From Streptomyces flavofungini (GTDB lineage Bacteria > Actinomycetota > Actinomycetes > Streptomycetales > Streptomycetaceae): a stretch of 64,000 nucleotides of DNA. The notes beneath the pieces are model-generated. The model was not told the origin of the DNA and did not search any database. It saw only the letters and a program-made list of their open reading frames with translations. Numbering within the stretch: position 1 is the stretch's first letter; each line of letters opens with the position of its first letter. Where the stretch lies: assembly GCF_030388665.1 (NCBI RefSeq), contig NZ_CP128846.1, forward strand, positions 1,922,001-1,986,000, read 5' to 3'. Both the position numbers and the translations under genes were made by a program. Shown here one piece after another: positions 33,923 through 45,316 of the stretch.

Positions 33923-34840
33923 ATGAGCAGCAACCTCGCTGATTCCCCCCACCCCGCCCGCCCGGCGGTCGCATGGATCGGCCTCGGCATCATGGGCTCC
34001 CCCATGTCCGAGAACCTGATCAAGGCGGGTTACTCCGTCACCGGCTTCACCCTGGAGCAGGACAAGCTGGACCGCCTCGCCGCGGCGGGCGGCACCGCCG
34101 CCAAGTCGATCGCCGAGGCCGTCGGGAACGCCGACGTCATCGTGACGATGGTGCCCGCGTCCCCGCAGGTCGAGGCCATCGCGTACGGCCCCGACGGCAT
34201 CCTGGAGAACGCACGGCCCGGCGCCCTGCTCATCGACATGTCGTCGATCACCCCGCAGACCTCGGTGGACCTGGCCAAGGCCGCCCAGGACAAGGGCATC
34301 CGGGTCCTGGACGCCCCGGTGTCCGGCGGCGAGGCCGGTGCCATCGAGGCCGTGCTCTCCATCATGGTCGGCGGTGAGCAGGCCGACTTCGACGCGGCCA
34401 AGCCGCTGCTCGACGCGCTCGGCAAGACCATCGTGCTGTGCGGCCCGCACGGTTCGGGCCAGACGGTGAAGGCCGCGAACCAGCTGATCGTCGCCGTGAA
34501 CATCCAGGCGTGCGCCGAGGCCGTGGTCTTCCTGGAGAAGTCGGGCGTGGACCTGTCCGCGGCCCTGGACGTCCTCAACGGCGGCCTCGCCGGTTCGACC
34601 GTCCTGACCCGCAAGAAGGACAACTTCCTGAACCGCGACTTCAAGCCGGGCTTCCGCATCGACCTGCACCACAAGGACATGGGCATCGTCACGGACGCCG
34701 CCCGCAACGTCGGCGCGGCCCTGCCCGTCGGCGCCGTGGTCGCCCAGCTCGTCGCCAGCCTGCGCGCGCAGGGCGACGGCGGCCTCGACCACTCCGCGCT
34801 GCTCCGCTCCGTCGAGCGCCTCTCCGGCACCCAGGCCTGA
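33923..34840 (+). CDS. glxR: 2-hydroxy-3-oxopropionate (tartronate semialdehyde) reductase
   Basis: 305 aa, beta-hydroxyacid dehydrogenase family. N-terminal Rossmann [25 protein letters not shown], substrate motif [23 protein letters not shown], catalytic Lys in [24 protein letters not shown] and a C-terminal [16 protein letters not shown]. It reduces tartronate semialdehyde from Gcl to D-glycerate with NAD(P)H. It is co-transcribed with hyi, and gcl itself lies 3.7 kb away under a matching operator. Confidence 0.93.
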   Translation: MSSNLADSPHPARPAVAWIGLGIMGSPMSENLIKAGYSVTGFTLEQDKLDRLAAAGGTAAKSIAEAVGNADVIVTMVPASPQVEAIAYGPDGILENARPGALLIDMSSITPQTSVDLAKAAQDKGIRVLDAPVSGGEAGAIEAVLSIMVGGEQADFDAAKPLLDALGKTIVLCGPHGSGQTVKAANQLIVAVNIQACAEAVVFLEKSGVDLSAALDVLNGGLAGSTVLTRKKDNFLNRDFKPGFRIDLHHKDMGIVTDAARNVGAALPVGAVVAQLVASLRAQGDGGLDHSALLRSVERLSGTQA

Positions 34841-34982
34841 GCCCGGCCGCCAGGGCCCGTCCGGCAGATCCGCGCGGGCCCCGGGCCTCGGCGCACCCAG
34901 ACTTCCGGGCCGCGGCGGCGTTGACACCTGTCCTGTCGCGCCCAGACGCCGCCGCGGCCCGGAACCCTCCCCCTTCATCAAC

Positions 34983-35024
34983 TTCAACAAACTGTTGACG
35001 CAGCAGCTCAGGGGTCCTTACGCT
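34983..35024 (+). promoter_or_regulatory. Catalase promoter and operator
   Basis: Palindrome TCAACA-AAC-TGTTGA (34984-34998). Its right half forms the -35 TTGACG (34995-35000); 18 bp later TACGCT (35019-35024) is a good -10. The first 18 bases (34983-35000) are identical to the urate-operon element at 32111-32128. A binding protein here would cover the -35, so repression is likely. Confidence 0.7.
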
Positions 35025-35069
35025 CCCCATCACGTCAGCAGCCACAGCACGGAAGGCCGACCCACCACC

Positions 35070-36533
35070 ATGTCGCAGCGTGTGCTCACGACCGAGTCCG
35101 GCGCTCCTGTCGCCGACAACCAGAACTCCGCCTCCGCCGGCGTCGGCGGCCCGCTGCTCCTCCAGGACCAGCACCTGCTGGAGAAGCTCGCCCGCTTCAA
35201 CCGCGAGCGGATCCCGGAGCGCGTCGTGCACGCCCGCGGCTCGGGCGCCTACGGCTATTTCGAGGTGACCGACGACGTCACCGCGTACACCTCCGCCGCC
35301 TTCCTCGGCGAGGTGGGCAAGCGCACGGAGACCTTCCTGCGCTTCTCCACCGTGGCCGACAGCCTCGGCGGCGCGGACGCCGTCCGTGACCCGCGCGGAT
35401 TCGCGGTGAAGTTCTACACCGAGGAGGGCAACTACGACCTCGTCGGCAACAACACCCCGGTGTTCTTCATCAAGGACCCGCTGAAGTTCCCCGACTTCAT
35501 CCACTCGCAGAAGCGCGACCCGTTCACGGGCAAGCAGGAGCCGGACAACGTCTGGGACTTCTGGGCGCACGCCCCCGAGGCCACGCACCAGGTGACCTGG
35601 CTGATGGGCGACCGCGGCATCCCCGCCTCGTACCGTCACATGAACGGCTACGGCTCGCACACCTACCAGTGGACGAACGCCCAGGGAGAGGCCTTCTTCG
35701 TCAAGTACCACTTCAAGACGAACCAGGGCATCCGCTGCCTCTCCGCCGAGCAGGGCGCCGAGCTCGCGGGCAAGGACCCCAACTCCCACCAGACGGACCT
35801 GCTCCAGGCCATCGAGCGGGGCGTGAACCCGTCCTGGACCCTGCACGTGCAGATCATGCCGGCGGCCGACGCGGCGAACTACCGCTTCAACCCGTTCGAC
35901 CTGACCAAGGTGTGGCCGCACAGCGACTACCCGCTGCGGCGCGTGGGCCGCCTGGTCCTCGACCGCAACCCGGACAACGTCTTCGCCGAGGTCGAGCAGG
36001 CCGCCTTCTCGCCGAACAACTTCGTGCCCGGCATCGGCCCCTCCCCCGACAAGATGCTCCAGGGCCGCCTGTTCGCGTACGCCGACGCGCACCGCTACCG
36101 CCTCGGCGTCAACCACACCCAGCTCGCCGTGAACGCGCCGAAGGCCGTGCCCGGAGGCGCGGACAACTACGGCCGCGACGGCCTGATGGCCACGAACGCC
36201 TATGGCCGCGACCGCAGGAACTACGAGCCGAACTCCTACGACGGCCCCACCGAGACCGGCAAGCCGCTGTCGGCCCCGCTGGCGGTCAACGGCCACACCG
36301 GCACGCACGAGGCCCCGGCCCACAGCAAGGACGACGACTTCTTCCAGGCGGGCGAGCTGTACCGGCTGATGTCGGCCGAGGAGAAGTCGCGCCTGGTGGC
36401 GAACATCGCGGGCGGTCTCTCGCAGGTCTCCCGCGACGACGTCATCGAGAAGAACCTCGCCCACTTCCACGCCGCCGACGCCGACTACGGCAAGCGCGTC
36501 GAGGAAGCGGTCCGCGCCCTGCGCGACGACTGA
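35070..36533 (+). CDS. Monofunctional heme catalase (small-subunit clade)
   Basis: 487 aa. The active-site His segment is [56 protein letters not shown] and [25 protein letters not shown] follow (distal Asn); the proximal heme Tyr is in [15 protein letters not shown]. It converts H2O2 to water and O2. The ATG has GGAAGG upstream; a longer in-frame TTG start coincides with the -35 box and is not credible. It lies 230 bp after glxR under its own promoter, whose operator is shared with the urate oxidase operon. This suggests a role against H2O2 from urate oxidation. Confidence 0.95.
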   Translation: MSQRVLTTESGAPVADNQNSASAGVGGPLLLQDQHLLEKLARFNRERIPERVVHARGSGAYGYFEVTDDVTAYTSAAFLGEVGKRTETFLRFSTVADSLGGADAVRDPRGFAVKFYTEEGNYDLVGNNTPVFFIKDPLKFPDFIHSQKRDPFTGKQEPDNVWDFWAHAPEATHQVTWLMGDRGIPASYRHMNGYGSHTYQWTNAQGEAFFVKYHFKTNQGIRCLSAEQGAELAGKDPNSHQTDLLQAIERGVNPSWTLHVQIMPAADAANYRFNPFDLTKVWPHSDYPLRRVGRLVLDRNPDNVFAEVEQAAFSPNNFVPGIGPSPDKMLQGRLFAYADAHRYRLGVNHTQLAVNAPKAVPGGADNYGRDGLMATNAYGRDRRNYEPNSYDGPTETGKPLSAPLAVNGHTGTHEAPAHSKDDDFFQAGELYRLMSAEEKSRLVANIAGGLSQVSRDDVIEKNLAHFHAADADYGKRVEEAVRALRDD

Positions 36534-37063
36534 GGCCGGCTCCCCACCCAAGGCTGCGCGGGGGACTTGACGGGAGGTCGGTCCCCTCGCGCGGAGACCC
36601 GCACCGCCGTGGACCCGGATGAGGGGTGGTACCACGGCGGGCGGGACGACGAGGACCGCGGCGGCTCGTGCGAGCCAGTGCGGTGGTGAAGGTCCACCGG
36701 CACGCCTTCGACCTGAGAAGGCGCCGCCCGGGGGCTGTCGCCCGCGCCGCCGCGGTCCCGGCACACTCGCGGGGAGCCGCGGCGCACGCTTGCCCCCCCG
36801 GCGCCCTGGCGCCCTTGAGGCCCGGCCCGCTTGAGGCCCGGCCCGCTTGAGCCCCGGTCCGCTTGAGCCCCGGTGCCCCTGATACCTGGTGCCCTTGCGC
36901 TCACCGGTCCCTCGGCTTCCCACGGCCCCCCTCGGGGCTCTCCCTGATTCCGCCCGGCGGCGCGTATGCATGTTCCGCCAGTCGCACGCCGTCGGGCGGC
37001 AGCAATTCCCGGTCCCCGGGGCGCGGAGGCGCTCCGGGGACCTTGGCTTGCCCGGGGCGGCGG
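36534..37063. other. 530-bp intergenic region between catalase and YdeI-like gene
   Basis: No gene I can support. The right part carries a degenerate 16-bp tandem repeat (36811-36904). The rest is GC-rich without a recognisable motif; several antisense frames are open only because of base composition. Confidence 0.5.
36811..36904. repeat. Degenerate 16-bp tandem repeat, about six units
   Basis: Units such as GCCCGCTTGAGGCCCG, GCCCGCTTGAGCCCCG, GTCCGCTTGAGCCCCG, then two or three more divergent copies. It is in the intergenic region after the catalase gene. Confidence 0.7.
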
Positions 37064-37642
37064 TCAGCGGACCTTCTCTCCCGCCGCCAGCTTCGCGACC
37101 ATCCGTTCCAGGCGCGCGGCCCGGGTGCGCTCCGTCCGCGCCGTCTGCAGCCGCAGGATCACCAGGAACCGGTCCGTCCTGCCGAGCCCTTCGTACGTCC
37201 GGGCGGCCCGGGGCTCGGCGGCCAGCGCGGCCGCGAGGTCGTCGGGCACGCTCGCCTCCGCCTGCGCGTCGTACGCGGCGTCCCAGCGGCCGTCCGCCTT
37301 CGCCGCCTCGATCTCGGCGAGGCCGCGCGCCCGCACCCGGCCCGCGGCCAGCAGCGCCTCCACCCGGTCGATGTTCCGCTTCGACCAGGTGCCGCGCGGG
37401 CGGCGCGGGGTGATCTTCTGCAGGAAGTACGTGTCGTCGTGGCGGCGCCGCTGGCCGTCGATCCACCCGAAGCACAGCTCCAGGTCGATCACCTCGTCGA
37501 TCGTCACGGACGGGACGCCCGAGGCCTTCTTGGCCAGCTTCAGCCAGATGCCGGGGCTGTCCTCGTGATGCGCGTCCAGCCACTCCTCCAGCGCGCTCCG
37601 GTCGGCGAACGTGCGGACCGGAAGCCCGTCCAACGTCTCCAT
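37064..37642 (-). CDS. YdeI/OmpD-associated family protein
   Basis: 192 aa, soluble. Family signatures: HHEDSPGIWLKLAKKASGVPSVTIDEVIDLELCFGWIDGQRRRHDDTYFLQKITPRRPRGTWSKRN, then the C-terminal helical part DDLAAALAAEPRAARTYEGLGRTDRFLVILRLQTARTERTRAARLERMV. Bacterial YdeI-like proteins have no established biochemical role. GAGGGAG precedes the ATG. It is divergent from the membrane protein at 37779. Confidence 0.85.
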   Translation of the reverse strand: METLDGLPVRTFADRSALEEWLDAHHEDSPGIWLKLAKKASGVPSVTIDEVIDLELCFGWIDGQRRRHDDTYFLQKITPRRPRGTWSKRNIDRVEALLAAGRVRARGLAEIEAAKADGRWDAAYDAQAEASVPDDLAAALAAEPRAARTYEGLGRTDRFLVILRLQTARTERTRAARLERMVAKLAAGEKVR

Positions 37643-37778
37643 GACAGGACTCCCTCTGTGCGCGCGTACGTGTGTACGCACCTCACGCCACGGTATACGG
37701 GCCCCTCCCCCGTGTGGCGGAGACGGTCCGGCGTACGGGGTGACGATCTCCGTTCGCTCGGGCGGAAGAGTAACTGTC

Positions 37779-38402
37779 ATGACGACGACAGCAGTTCACG
37801 AGGACGAGATCCGTATCGGCACGGGCCGTGACCAGGGCACGGACACGGGGTGGGGCCTCGCCGCCGACGCCGACGCCGACGCCGGCACCGGCACCGGCAC
37901 CGGCACGGAGCGTCCCGTTCCCCGGTGGGCCGAGCGCGTCGCCCACGCCATCCCCCTCGTGCTGCTCGCCCAGTGCGTGTGGCGGCTTCCCTTCGCCTTC
38001 GGGTTCGACATGGGCACCGGCACCGGGTCCATCGGCAGCCTGTGGATCTCGGTGCCGTACATCTTCGCCCTGAGCCTGCTCACGGAGGCGCTCGCCCTGC
38101 TGAGCTTCGGGCTCGTGCGGGGGTGGGGGGAGGTGGTGCCGGGCTGGGTGCCGCTGGTCGGCGGGCGGCGTCTGAACCGCTGGGTGGCGGTGGTGCCCGC
38201 GACGCTCGGGGGCCTCGGGGCGACGGCTCTGTTCGGGCCGTTCACGCTGGGGGCGCTTGGACTCGGCGCCTCCTTCAGCGAGTTCGACAGCGGCTTCTGG
38301 GAGTTTCTGTTCCGGGCCTGCGTGCTGCCTGTCGGTCTCTGGGGCCCGCTGGTCCTCGCCCTGACGGTCCACTACTTCATCCGCCGCCGCCCGTCGGCCT
38401 GA
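37779..38402 (+). CDS. Small multi-pass membrane protein, function unknown
   Basis: 207 aa. A hydrophilic start with Ala-Asp and Gly-Thr dipeptide repeats (ADADADAGTGTGTGTE), then about four membrane helices: AHAIPLVLLAQCVWRLPFAFGF, SLWISVPYIFALSLLTEALALLSFG, VAVVPATLGGLGATALFGPFTLGALGLG, FLFRACVLPVGLWGPLVLALTVHYF. I do not recognise a family. The low-complexity N-terminus is encoded by short DNA repeats and may be slippage-prone. Confidence 0.65.
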   Translation: MTTTAVHEDEIRIGTGRDQGTDTGWGLAADADADAGTGTGTGTERPVPRWAERVAHAIPLVLLAQCVWRLPFAFGFDMGTGTGSIGSLWISVPYIFALSLLTEALALLSFGLVRGWGEVVPGWVPLVGGRRLNRWVAVVPATLGGLGATALFGPFTLGALGLGASFSEFDSGFWEFLFRACVLPVGLWGPLVLALTVHYFIRRRPSA

Positions 38403-38440
38403 CCGCCCGAGCCCTCGCGGCGCGCCCCGGGCATGGGGAG

Positions 38441-38477
38441 GCCCCGGCCCCGGAGTCGGACTCCGGGACCGGGGCCG
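38441..38477. terminator. Hairpin between convergent genes
   Basis: GGCCCCGG-c-CCCGGAGT and ACTCCGGG-a-CCGGGGCC form a 17-bp stem with one mismatch and a 3-nt loop. It lies between the membrane protein and gcl. Confidence 0.75.
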
Positions 38478-38505
38478 CGCCCTGGGAGGGGAACGCCGCG
38501 CCGTA

Positions 38506-40293
<1,788 letters not shown>

Positions 40294-40397
40294 TGAGTTC
40301 TCCTGCTTCGGCTGACGAAGCCACGGCCACCGTCGCGCCCCGCGATGAGCCATGCCTTCCGGTGCTGCTTCCGCGCCGTGACCCACCTCGCGGTGAC

Positions 40398-40442
40398 TTC
40401 CACATTGCGGAAATTATGTTCTGCTATATGGAAGCAATGTAA
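40398..40442 (-). promoter_or_regulatory. gcl promoter with tandem operator pair
   Basis: Minus strand: -35 TTACAT (40437-40442), 18-bp spacer, -10 CATAAT (40413-40418). Site A, TTCCATATAGCAGAA (40419-40433), fills the spacer; site B, TTCCGCAATGTGGAA (40398-40412), is just downstream. Spacing is 21 bp start to start. Both match the hyi sites (13 of 15 each) in the same order. Confidence 0.72.
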
Positions 40443-40548
40443 GGGGGTGCGCCAGGGCCGTCAAGGGATTCCGGTATCGGCGCAGTGGCGGACCGGGCAG
40501 GGGAGAGCCCGCGTCCAGCTCAAAATCGCGTATCGGTGCGGTCACCTT

Positions 40549-40651
40549 CCGTACGACGATGAGCTCCGTACGACGATGGGGCTCCATACGACGACGGGCT
40601 CCGTAGGATGGGGAGCTTCGTACGGCGGGCAGCTTCTTGCGATGGGCAGCT
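40549..40651. repeat. 17-bp degenerate tandem repeat, six units
   Basis: Units CCGTACGACGATGAGCT, CCGTACGACGATGGGGCT, CCATACGACGACGGGCT, CCGTAGGATGGGGAGCT, TCGTACGGCGGGCAGCT, TCTTGCGATGGGCAGCT, decaying left to right. It fills most of the 400-bp gap between the gcl promoter and the zinc-ribbon gene start; nothing else is recognisable in that gap. Confidence 0.8.
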
Positions 40652-40695
40652 TCGGCAGCGGACGGGCGGCGGAGCGGACGGGCGGCGGTGAGGGC

Positions 40696-41604
40696 ATGGC
40701 GAAGGACGGCGTTCTGGTGCGGTGCCCGGTGTGTCGCCACGAACAGGCCTACGCTCCCCCGGCGTTCCCCTGCGTCTGCGGCAAACCCGTCGCACCCCCC
40801 GTCCGGCACGGCCCGGCCGTCCCGCTCACCCATCGGACCGGCGCGGACGCCTGGGTGACGGTGCGATGCGCGGCCTGCGGGCGCACGGCGGACTGGCCGC
40901 GCCCGGAGCTGGGGTGCGCGTGCGGGACGGTGCTGCGGGTGGCGGTGGAACCGCACGCGGCGGACGAGGGTCCTGTGACGCGCGAGGGCGTCGAGACGGA
41001 TGAGGGTGCCGCGACCGACGAGGGTGTCGCAACCGACGAGGGCGGTGTGGCCGACGAGGGCAGTGGGGCCGACCAAGCCGCCGCGACCGACGAGGGCACT
41101 GCGGCCGACAAGACCGCCGCACCAACCGACGACCACCAGAGCGCCGACAGCGACGCGGGCCACCCCTCCCTCACCCCGTCCCACATCCCCCTGCCGCGGA
41201 CCGCCCCCACGCCCCGGCCCGCCTTCCGCCCCCTGCCCGTCTGCAGCGCCGGGGACGCGGTGACCACGGCGGCGCTGTATCTGCGCTGGCTCGGCTACGA
41301 GGACGTGCGCGAGGCGGGGCCCGAAGAGGAGCGCCCGCCGTCGGGCACGCGGCTCGCGGCGCTCGGTGTGCTCGCCCAGGTCGAGCACACCGTACGGGAG
41401 ACGTCGCTGCGGGATGTCGAGTGCGCCTGGCTGACCGCCATGGCGCACTCGGCGACGTGCGTGTGCTTCGCGCTGTGCGACTTCACGCCCGCGGCCCGCG
41501 ACCGCGCCGACGAGTTGGACGTGGCCCTGTTCCGCATCGACCTGTCGGGCACACCGGAGCCCCTGAACGGCGCGGCGGACGAACTGGCGGCGACGGGCGC
41601 CTGA
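40696..41604 (+). CDS. Double zinc-ribbon protein with Mrr-like C-terminal domain (inferred)
   Basis: 302 aa. Two N-terminal zinc ribbons of the same C-x2-C...C-x-C form: C10/C13/C26/C28 and C58/C61/C74/C76. A low-complexity linker (about residues 95-138) is built of TDEGxA repeats. The C-terminal ~120 residues (SAGDAVTTAALYLRWLGYEDV ... LGVLAQVEHTVRETSLRDVECAWLTAMA ... DELDVALFRIDLSGTPEPLNGAADEL) follow the outline of Mrr-type restriction-endonuclease folds. The usual QxK active-site strand reads AQVEHT, so Lys is replaced and the domain may be inactive. Nucleic-acid binding is plausible; the function is unproven. Confidence 0.6.
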   Translation: MAKDGVLVRCPVCRHEQAYAPPAFPCVCGKPVAPPVRHGPAVPLTHRTGADAWVTVRCAACGRTADWPRPELGCACGTVLRVAVEPHAADEGPVTREGVETDEGAATDEGVATDEGGVADEGSGADQAAATDEGTAADKTAAPTDDHQSADSDAGHPSLTPSHIPLPRTAPTPRPAFRPLPVCSAGDAVTTAALYLRWLGYEDVREAGPEEERPPSGTRLAALGVLAQVEHTVRETSLRDVECAWLTAMAHSATCVCFALCDFTPAARDRADELDVALFRIDLSGTPEPLNGAADELAATGA

Positions 41605-41676
41605 CCGCCGGGACCGGGACGCACCCGGCACCCGGCGCGCGCCCGCCCCGCGCCCGCGCCCCCACCCGCGACGGAC

Positions 41677-43377
41677 TCAGCCGAACCGCTCCCGCAGCTC
41701 CACCTTCCGCACCTTCCCCGACACCGTCATCGGGAAGCTCTCCAGGATCCGCAGCCCCGCCGGGACCTTGTAGTGGGCGAGCCTGCCCGCGCAGAAGCCG
41801 CGCAGCTCCTCCAGCGTCAGGGGCTCCTCGGGGTCGCGCAGGATGACGCAGGCCAGCGGCACCTCTCCGTAGCGCTCGTCCGGCACGCCGACCACCTGGA
41901 CATCGGCGATCTTCGGGTGGGCGTACAGGAACTCCTCGATCTCGCGCGGGTAGATGTTCTCGCCACCGCGGATGATCATGTCCTTGATGCGCCCGACGAT
42001 CTGGACGTACCCGTCGTCGCGCATCACCGCGAGGTCGCCCGTGTGCATCCAGCGCCCGGAGTCGATGACCTCGGCGGTGCGCTCCGGCTCCCGCCAGTAG
42101 CCCAGCATGACGCTGTACCCGCGCGTGCACAGCTCACCGGACCGACCGCGCGGCAGCGTCACCCCGCTCACCGGGTCGACGACCTTCACCTCGATGTGCG
42201 GCAGGACCCGGCCGACCGTGCCGGTGCGGCGCTCCAGGTCGTCGTCCATGCGGGTCTGCAGGGAGACGGGCGAGGTCTCGGTCATGCCGTAGCAGATGGA
42301 GACCTCCGCCATGTGCATCTCGGCGACGACCCGCTTCATGACCTCGACGGGACACGGCGACCCGGCCATGATGCCGGTGCGCAGCGACGACAGGTCGTAC
42401 GTGGCGAAGTCGGCGAGGTTGAGCTCGGCGATGAACATCGTCGGCACGCCGTACAGCGAGGTGCAGCGCTCGCGCTCGACCGCGTGCAGGGTGGCCACGG
42501 GGTCGAACGACGGCGCCGGGATGACGACGCAGGCGCCGTGCGAGGTGGCGCCCAGGTTCCCCATGACCATGCCGAAGCAATGGTAGAACGGCACGGGCAG
42601 GCACACCCGGTCCCGCTCGTCGTAGCCGATCGTGCGCCCCACCCAGTACCCGTTGTTGAGGATGTTGTGGTGGGAGAGCGTGGCCCCCTTCGGGAAGCCC
42701 GTGGTGCCCGAGGTGTACTGGATGTTGACCGGGTCGTCGCAGCTCAAATCGGCCTCACGGGCCGCGAGTTCGGCCGGGCCGACGGACCGGCCCGCGGCCA
42801 GGAGCGCGTCCCACGACGGGTCGGCGATGTAGTGCGCGGCCCGCAGGTCCGGACACTCGCCCCTGACCTCCTCGACCATCGCCCGGTAGTCGATGGTCTT
42901 GTGCTCCCGGGAGGCGACGAGCAGGGAGACGCCCGACTGCTTGAGCACGTAGGCGAGTTCGTGCGCGCGGTACGCCGGGTTGATGGTCACCATGATCGCG
43001 CCGACGCGCGCGGTGGCGTACTGCACGAGCACCCACTCGGCGCAGTTGACCGCCCAGATGCCGACCCGGTCGCCCTTGCCGACCCCGGAGCCGATCAGGC
43101 CCAGCGCCAACTCCTCGACGGCGGCGCCGAACTCGGCGTACGTCCAGCGCGCGCCTGCCCCGACGTCGACGAGCGCGTCGCGGTCCGGCCAGGCGGCGAC
43201 GGCACGGGCGAGGTTCTGCCCGATGGTGTCGCCGAGGAGGGGCGTCTTGCTGGTGCCGTGCGCGTACGAAAGCCCCGCGGAGCCGCCCTGCACACCACCC
43301 GGGGCACCACCCTGGACACCACCCGGGGCACCGTCCGGTGCGCCGCCCGTGCCCGTCGTGGTCACCGTCGTGCTCAC
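41677..43377 (-). CDS. AMP-binding acyl-CoA synthetase (FadD-like)
   Basis: 566 aa. ATP/AMP signature [29 protein letters not shown], then [48 protein letters not shown], and the catalytic Lys in [16 protein letters not shown]. It activates a medium/long-chain fatty or aryl acid to its CoA thioester. The N-terminus has a [18 protein letters not shown] repeat. The GTG overlaps the upstream ligase stop (GTGA). Two ligases in one operon facing a GAF-LuxR regulator suggest sensing or catabolism of carboxylic acids; the substrate is unknown. Confidence 0.88.
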   Translation of the reverse strand: MSTTVTTTGTGGAPDGAPGGVQGGAPGGVQGGSAGLSYAHGTSKTPLLGDTIGQNLARAVAAWPDRDALVDVGAGARWTYAEFGAAVEELALGLIGSGVGKGDRVGIWAVNCAEWVLVQYATARVGAIMVTINPAYRAHELAYVLKQSGVSLLVASREHKTIDYRAMVEEVRGECPDLRAAHYIADPSWDALLAAGRSVGPAELAAREADLSCDDPVNIQYTSGTTGFPKGATLSHHNILNNGYWVGRTIGYDERDRVCLPVPFYHCFGMVMGNLGATSHGACVVIPAPSFDPVATLHAVERERCTSLYGVPTMFIAELNLADFATYDLSSLRTGIMAGSPCPVEVMKRVVAEMHMAEVSICYGMTETSPVSLQTRMDDDLERRTGTVGRVLPHIEVKVVDPVSGVTLPRGRSGELCTRGYSVMLGYWREPERTAEVIDSGRWMHTGDLAVMRDDGYVQIVGRIKDMIIRGGENIYPREIEEFLYAHPKIADVQVVGVPDERYGEVPLACVILRDPEEPLTLEELRGFCAGRLAHYKVPAGLRILESFPMTVSGKVRKVELRERFG

Positions 43378-45125
43378 CGGAAGTCCTCCTCGCGGTACTC
43401 GGCGCCGGACCCCTTGGCCGTCGCCTCCCGCAGCTCGATGCGGCGGATCTTGCCCGACACGGTCTTGGGCAGCGCGCCGAACTCCAGACGGCGCACCCGC
43501 TTGTACGGAGCGAGCACCGACCGGGAGTGCTCGAACAGCAACTTGGCCGTGTCCGGACCTGGTTGATATCCCTCGGCGAGCACCACGTACGCCTTCGGCA
43601 CGGCCAGGCGGACCGGGTCGGGGGCGGGCACGACGGCCGCCTCGGCCACCGCCTCGTGCTCCAGGAGCGCGCTCTCCAGCTCGAACGGCGAGATCTTGTA
43701 GTCGGACGCCTTGAAGACGTCGTCGCTCCTGCCGACGTAGGTCAGACAGCCGTCGGCGCCGCGCGCGCCGATGTCGCCGGTGCGGTAGTAGCCGTCCGCC
43801 ATGGCCTCGGCGGTGCGCTCCGGGTCGCCGTGGTAGCCCGTCATCAGGCCGACCGGGCGCGCCGACAGGTCGAGGGCGATCTCACCCTCGGCGGCGCCCG
43901 GCGCCCCGGTGACCGGGTCGAGCAGTTCGACGGCGAAGCCGGGCGTGGGGCGTCCCATCGAGCCGGGGCGCAGCTCCTGACCGGGGGTGTTGGCGACCTG
44001 CACGGCCGTCTCGGTCTGCCCGAAGCCGTCCCGGATGGTCACCCCCCAGTCGCGCCGGACCTGCTCGATGACCTCGGGGTTCAGCGGCTCCCCGGCCGCG
44101 ACGACCTCGCGCGGCGGCGTCCGCAGCTGGGTGAGGTCGGCCTGGATGAGCATCCGCCACACGGTGGGCGGCGCGCAGAAGCTGGTGACGCCCGCCCGGT
44201 CCATCTCCCGCATGAGGCGGCCCGCGTCGAAGCGCGTGTAGTTGTGGATGAAGACGGTCGCCTCCGCGTTCCAGGGCGCGAAGAGGTTCGACCAGGCGTG
44301 CTTGGCCCAGCCGGGCGAGGAGATGTTCAGATGCACGTCCCCGGGCTTCAGGCCGATCCAGTACATCGTCGCCAAGTGGCCCACGGGGTACGACACATGG
44401 GTGTGCTCGACGAGCTTGGGCCGGGCCGTCGTACCGGAGGTGAAGTACAGCATCAGGGGGTCGTCGGCGCGGGTGACGCCGTCGGGGGTGAAGTCGGCGG
44501 GGGCGGTGTCGACGCCGTCGTAGGGGATCCAGTCGCCGGCGTCCGCGGGGGCCTCCCCGGCTGCGGCTCGTCCGGCTCCTCCCGCTTCCCGGGCTCCTCC
44601 CGCTTCCGGGACCCCGACCACGATCCGGGTGTACTCCCCCGGCACGTCCGCGAACTTCGCGACGTCCTCGCCCCGCACCACCACGTGCCGGGCCCGGCCG
44701 CGCTCGATGCGGTCGCGCAGGTCGGCGGCGCCGAGCAGCGGTGTCGCCGGGATCACCACGGCCCGCAGCTTCATCGCGGCGAGCGCGACCTCCCACAGCT
44801 CGGCCTGGTTGCCCAGCATCACCACGACGCGGTCCCCGGCGCGGACGCCCAGCCCGCGCAGCCAGTTGGCGGCCCGCGCGGAGCGCCGCGCGAGGTCCGC
44901 GAACGAGCGCCGGGTCTCCTCGCCGTCCTCCTCGACGATGTGCAGCGCCGTGCGGTCGTTGCCGTCGGCGATCACGTCGAACCAGTCGAGGGCCCAGTTG
45001 AAGTGGGCGGGCCGGGGCCAGACGAACCCCTCGTACGCGGCCCGGTAGTCCTCCCGGTGGCGCAGCAGGAAGTCCCGCGCCGCACGGAACTCCTCCGTGC
45101 CGCCACCCGCTCCGGTCGCCGTCAT
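43374..45125 (-). CDS. AMP-binding acyl-CoA synthetase (medium-chain ACSM-like)
   Basis: 583 aa. [27 protein letters not shown] at the N-terminus is typical of medium-chain/benzoate-type CoA ligases. ATP motif [20 protein letters not shown], then [75 protein letters not shown], and [15 protein letters not shown] with the catalytic Lys. The start is the ATG after GAGGGG. First gene of the two-ligase operon, divergent from the LuxR-type regulator. Confidence 0.88.
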   Translation of the reverse strand: MTATGAGGGTEEFRAARDFLLRHREDYRAAYEGFVWPRPAHFNWALDWFDVIADGNDRTALHIVEEDGEETRRSFADLARRSARAANWLRGLGVRAGDRVVVMLGNQAELWEVALAAMKLRAVVIPATPLLGAADLRDRIERGRARHVVVRGEDVAKFADVPGEYTRIVVGVPEAGGAREAGGAGRAAAGEAPADAGDWIPYDGVDTAPADFTPDGVTRADDPLMLYFTSGTTARPKLVEHTHVSYPVGHLATMYWIGLKPGDVHLNISSPGWAKHAWSNLFAPWNAEATVFIHNYTRFDAGRLMREMDRAGVTSFCAPPTVWRMLIQADLTQLRTPPREVVAAGEPLNPEVIEQVRRDWGVTIRDGFGQTETAVQVANTPGQELRPGSMGRPTPGFAVELLDPVTGAPGAAEGEIALDLSARPVGLMTGYHGDPERTAEAMADGYYRTGDIGARGADGCLTYVGRSDDVFKASDYKISPFELESALLEHEAVAEAAVVPAPDPVRLAVPKAYVVLAEGYQPGPDTAKLLFEHSRSVLAPYKRVRRLEFGALPKTVSGKIRRIELREATAKGSGAEYREEDFR

Positions 45126-45206
45126 CCGCACCCCTCGCATTCCGCTCGCATTCCACTTACCGCCGCTCGTCCGTACCATCGTGTAATTCGTGACGCAGGT
45201 CTCACT

Positions 45207-45222
45207 ACCCCCGAACGGGGGT
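45207..45222. promoter_or_regulatory. Palindrome between the ligase operon and the GAF-LuxR gene
   Basis: ACCCCC-GAAC-GGGGGT, perfect 6-bp arms, extendable by one base on each side with mismatches. It sits 82 bp before the ligase start and 95 bp before the regulator start: a probable operator for the divergent pair. Confidence 0.6.
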
Positions 45223-45316
45223 GGTGCCCCGCGCGGGCGGTCGACGTCACAGTGGATAGTCAGGGGCCATCCGGAGTCATCAGGTGCACGGGGCCGGAAG
45301 CTGAGGGAGCGGGCGC

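Noticed and set aside
36534..37063. Small genes in the 530-bp gap after catalase
   Set aside because: Frames there are open on both strands but have repeat-driven low complexity, no ribosome binding site and no recognisable motif.
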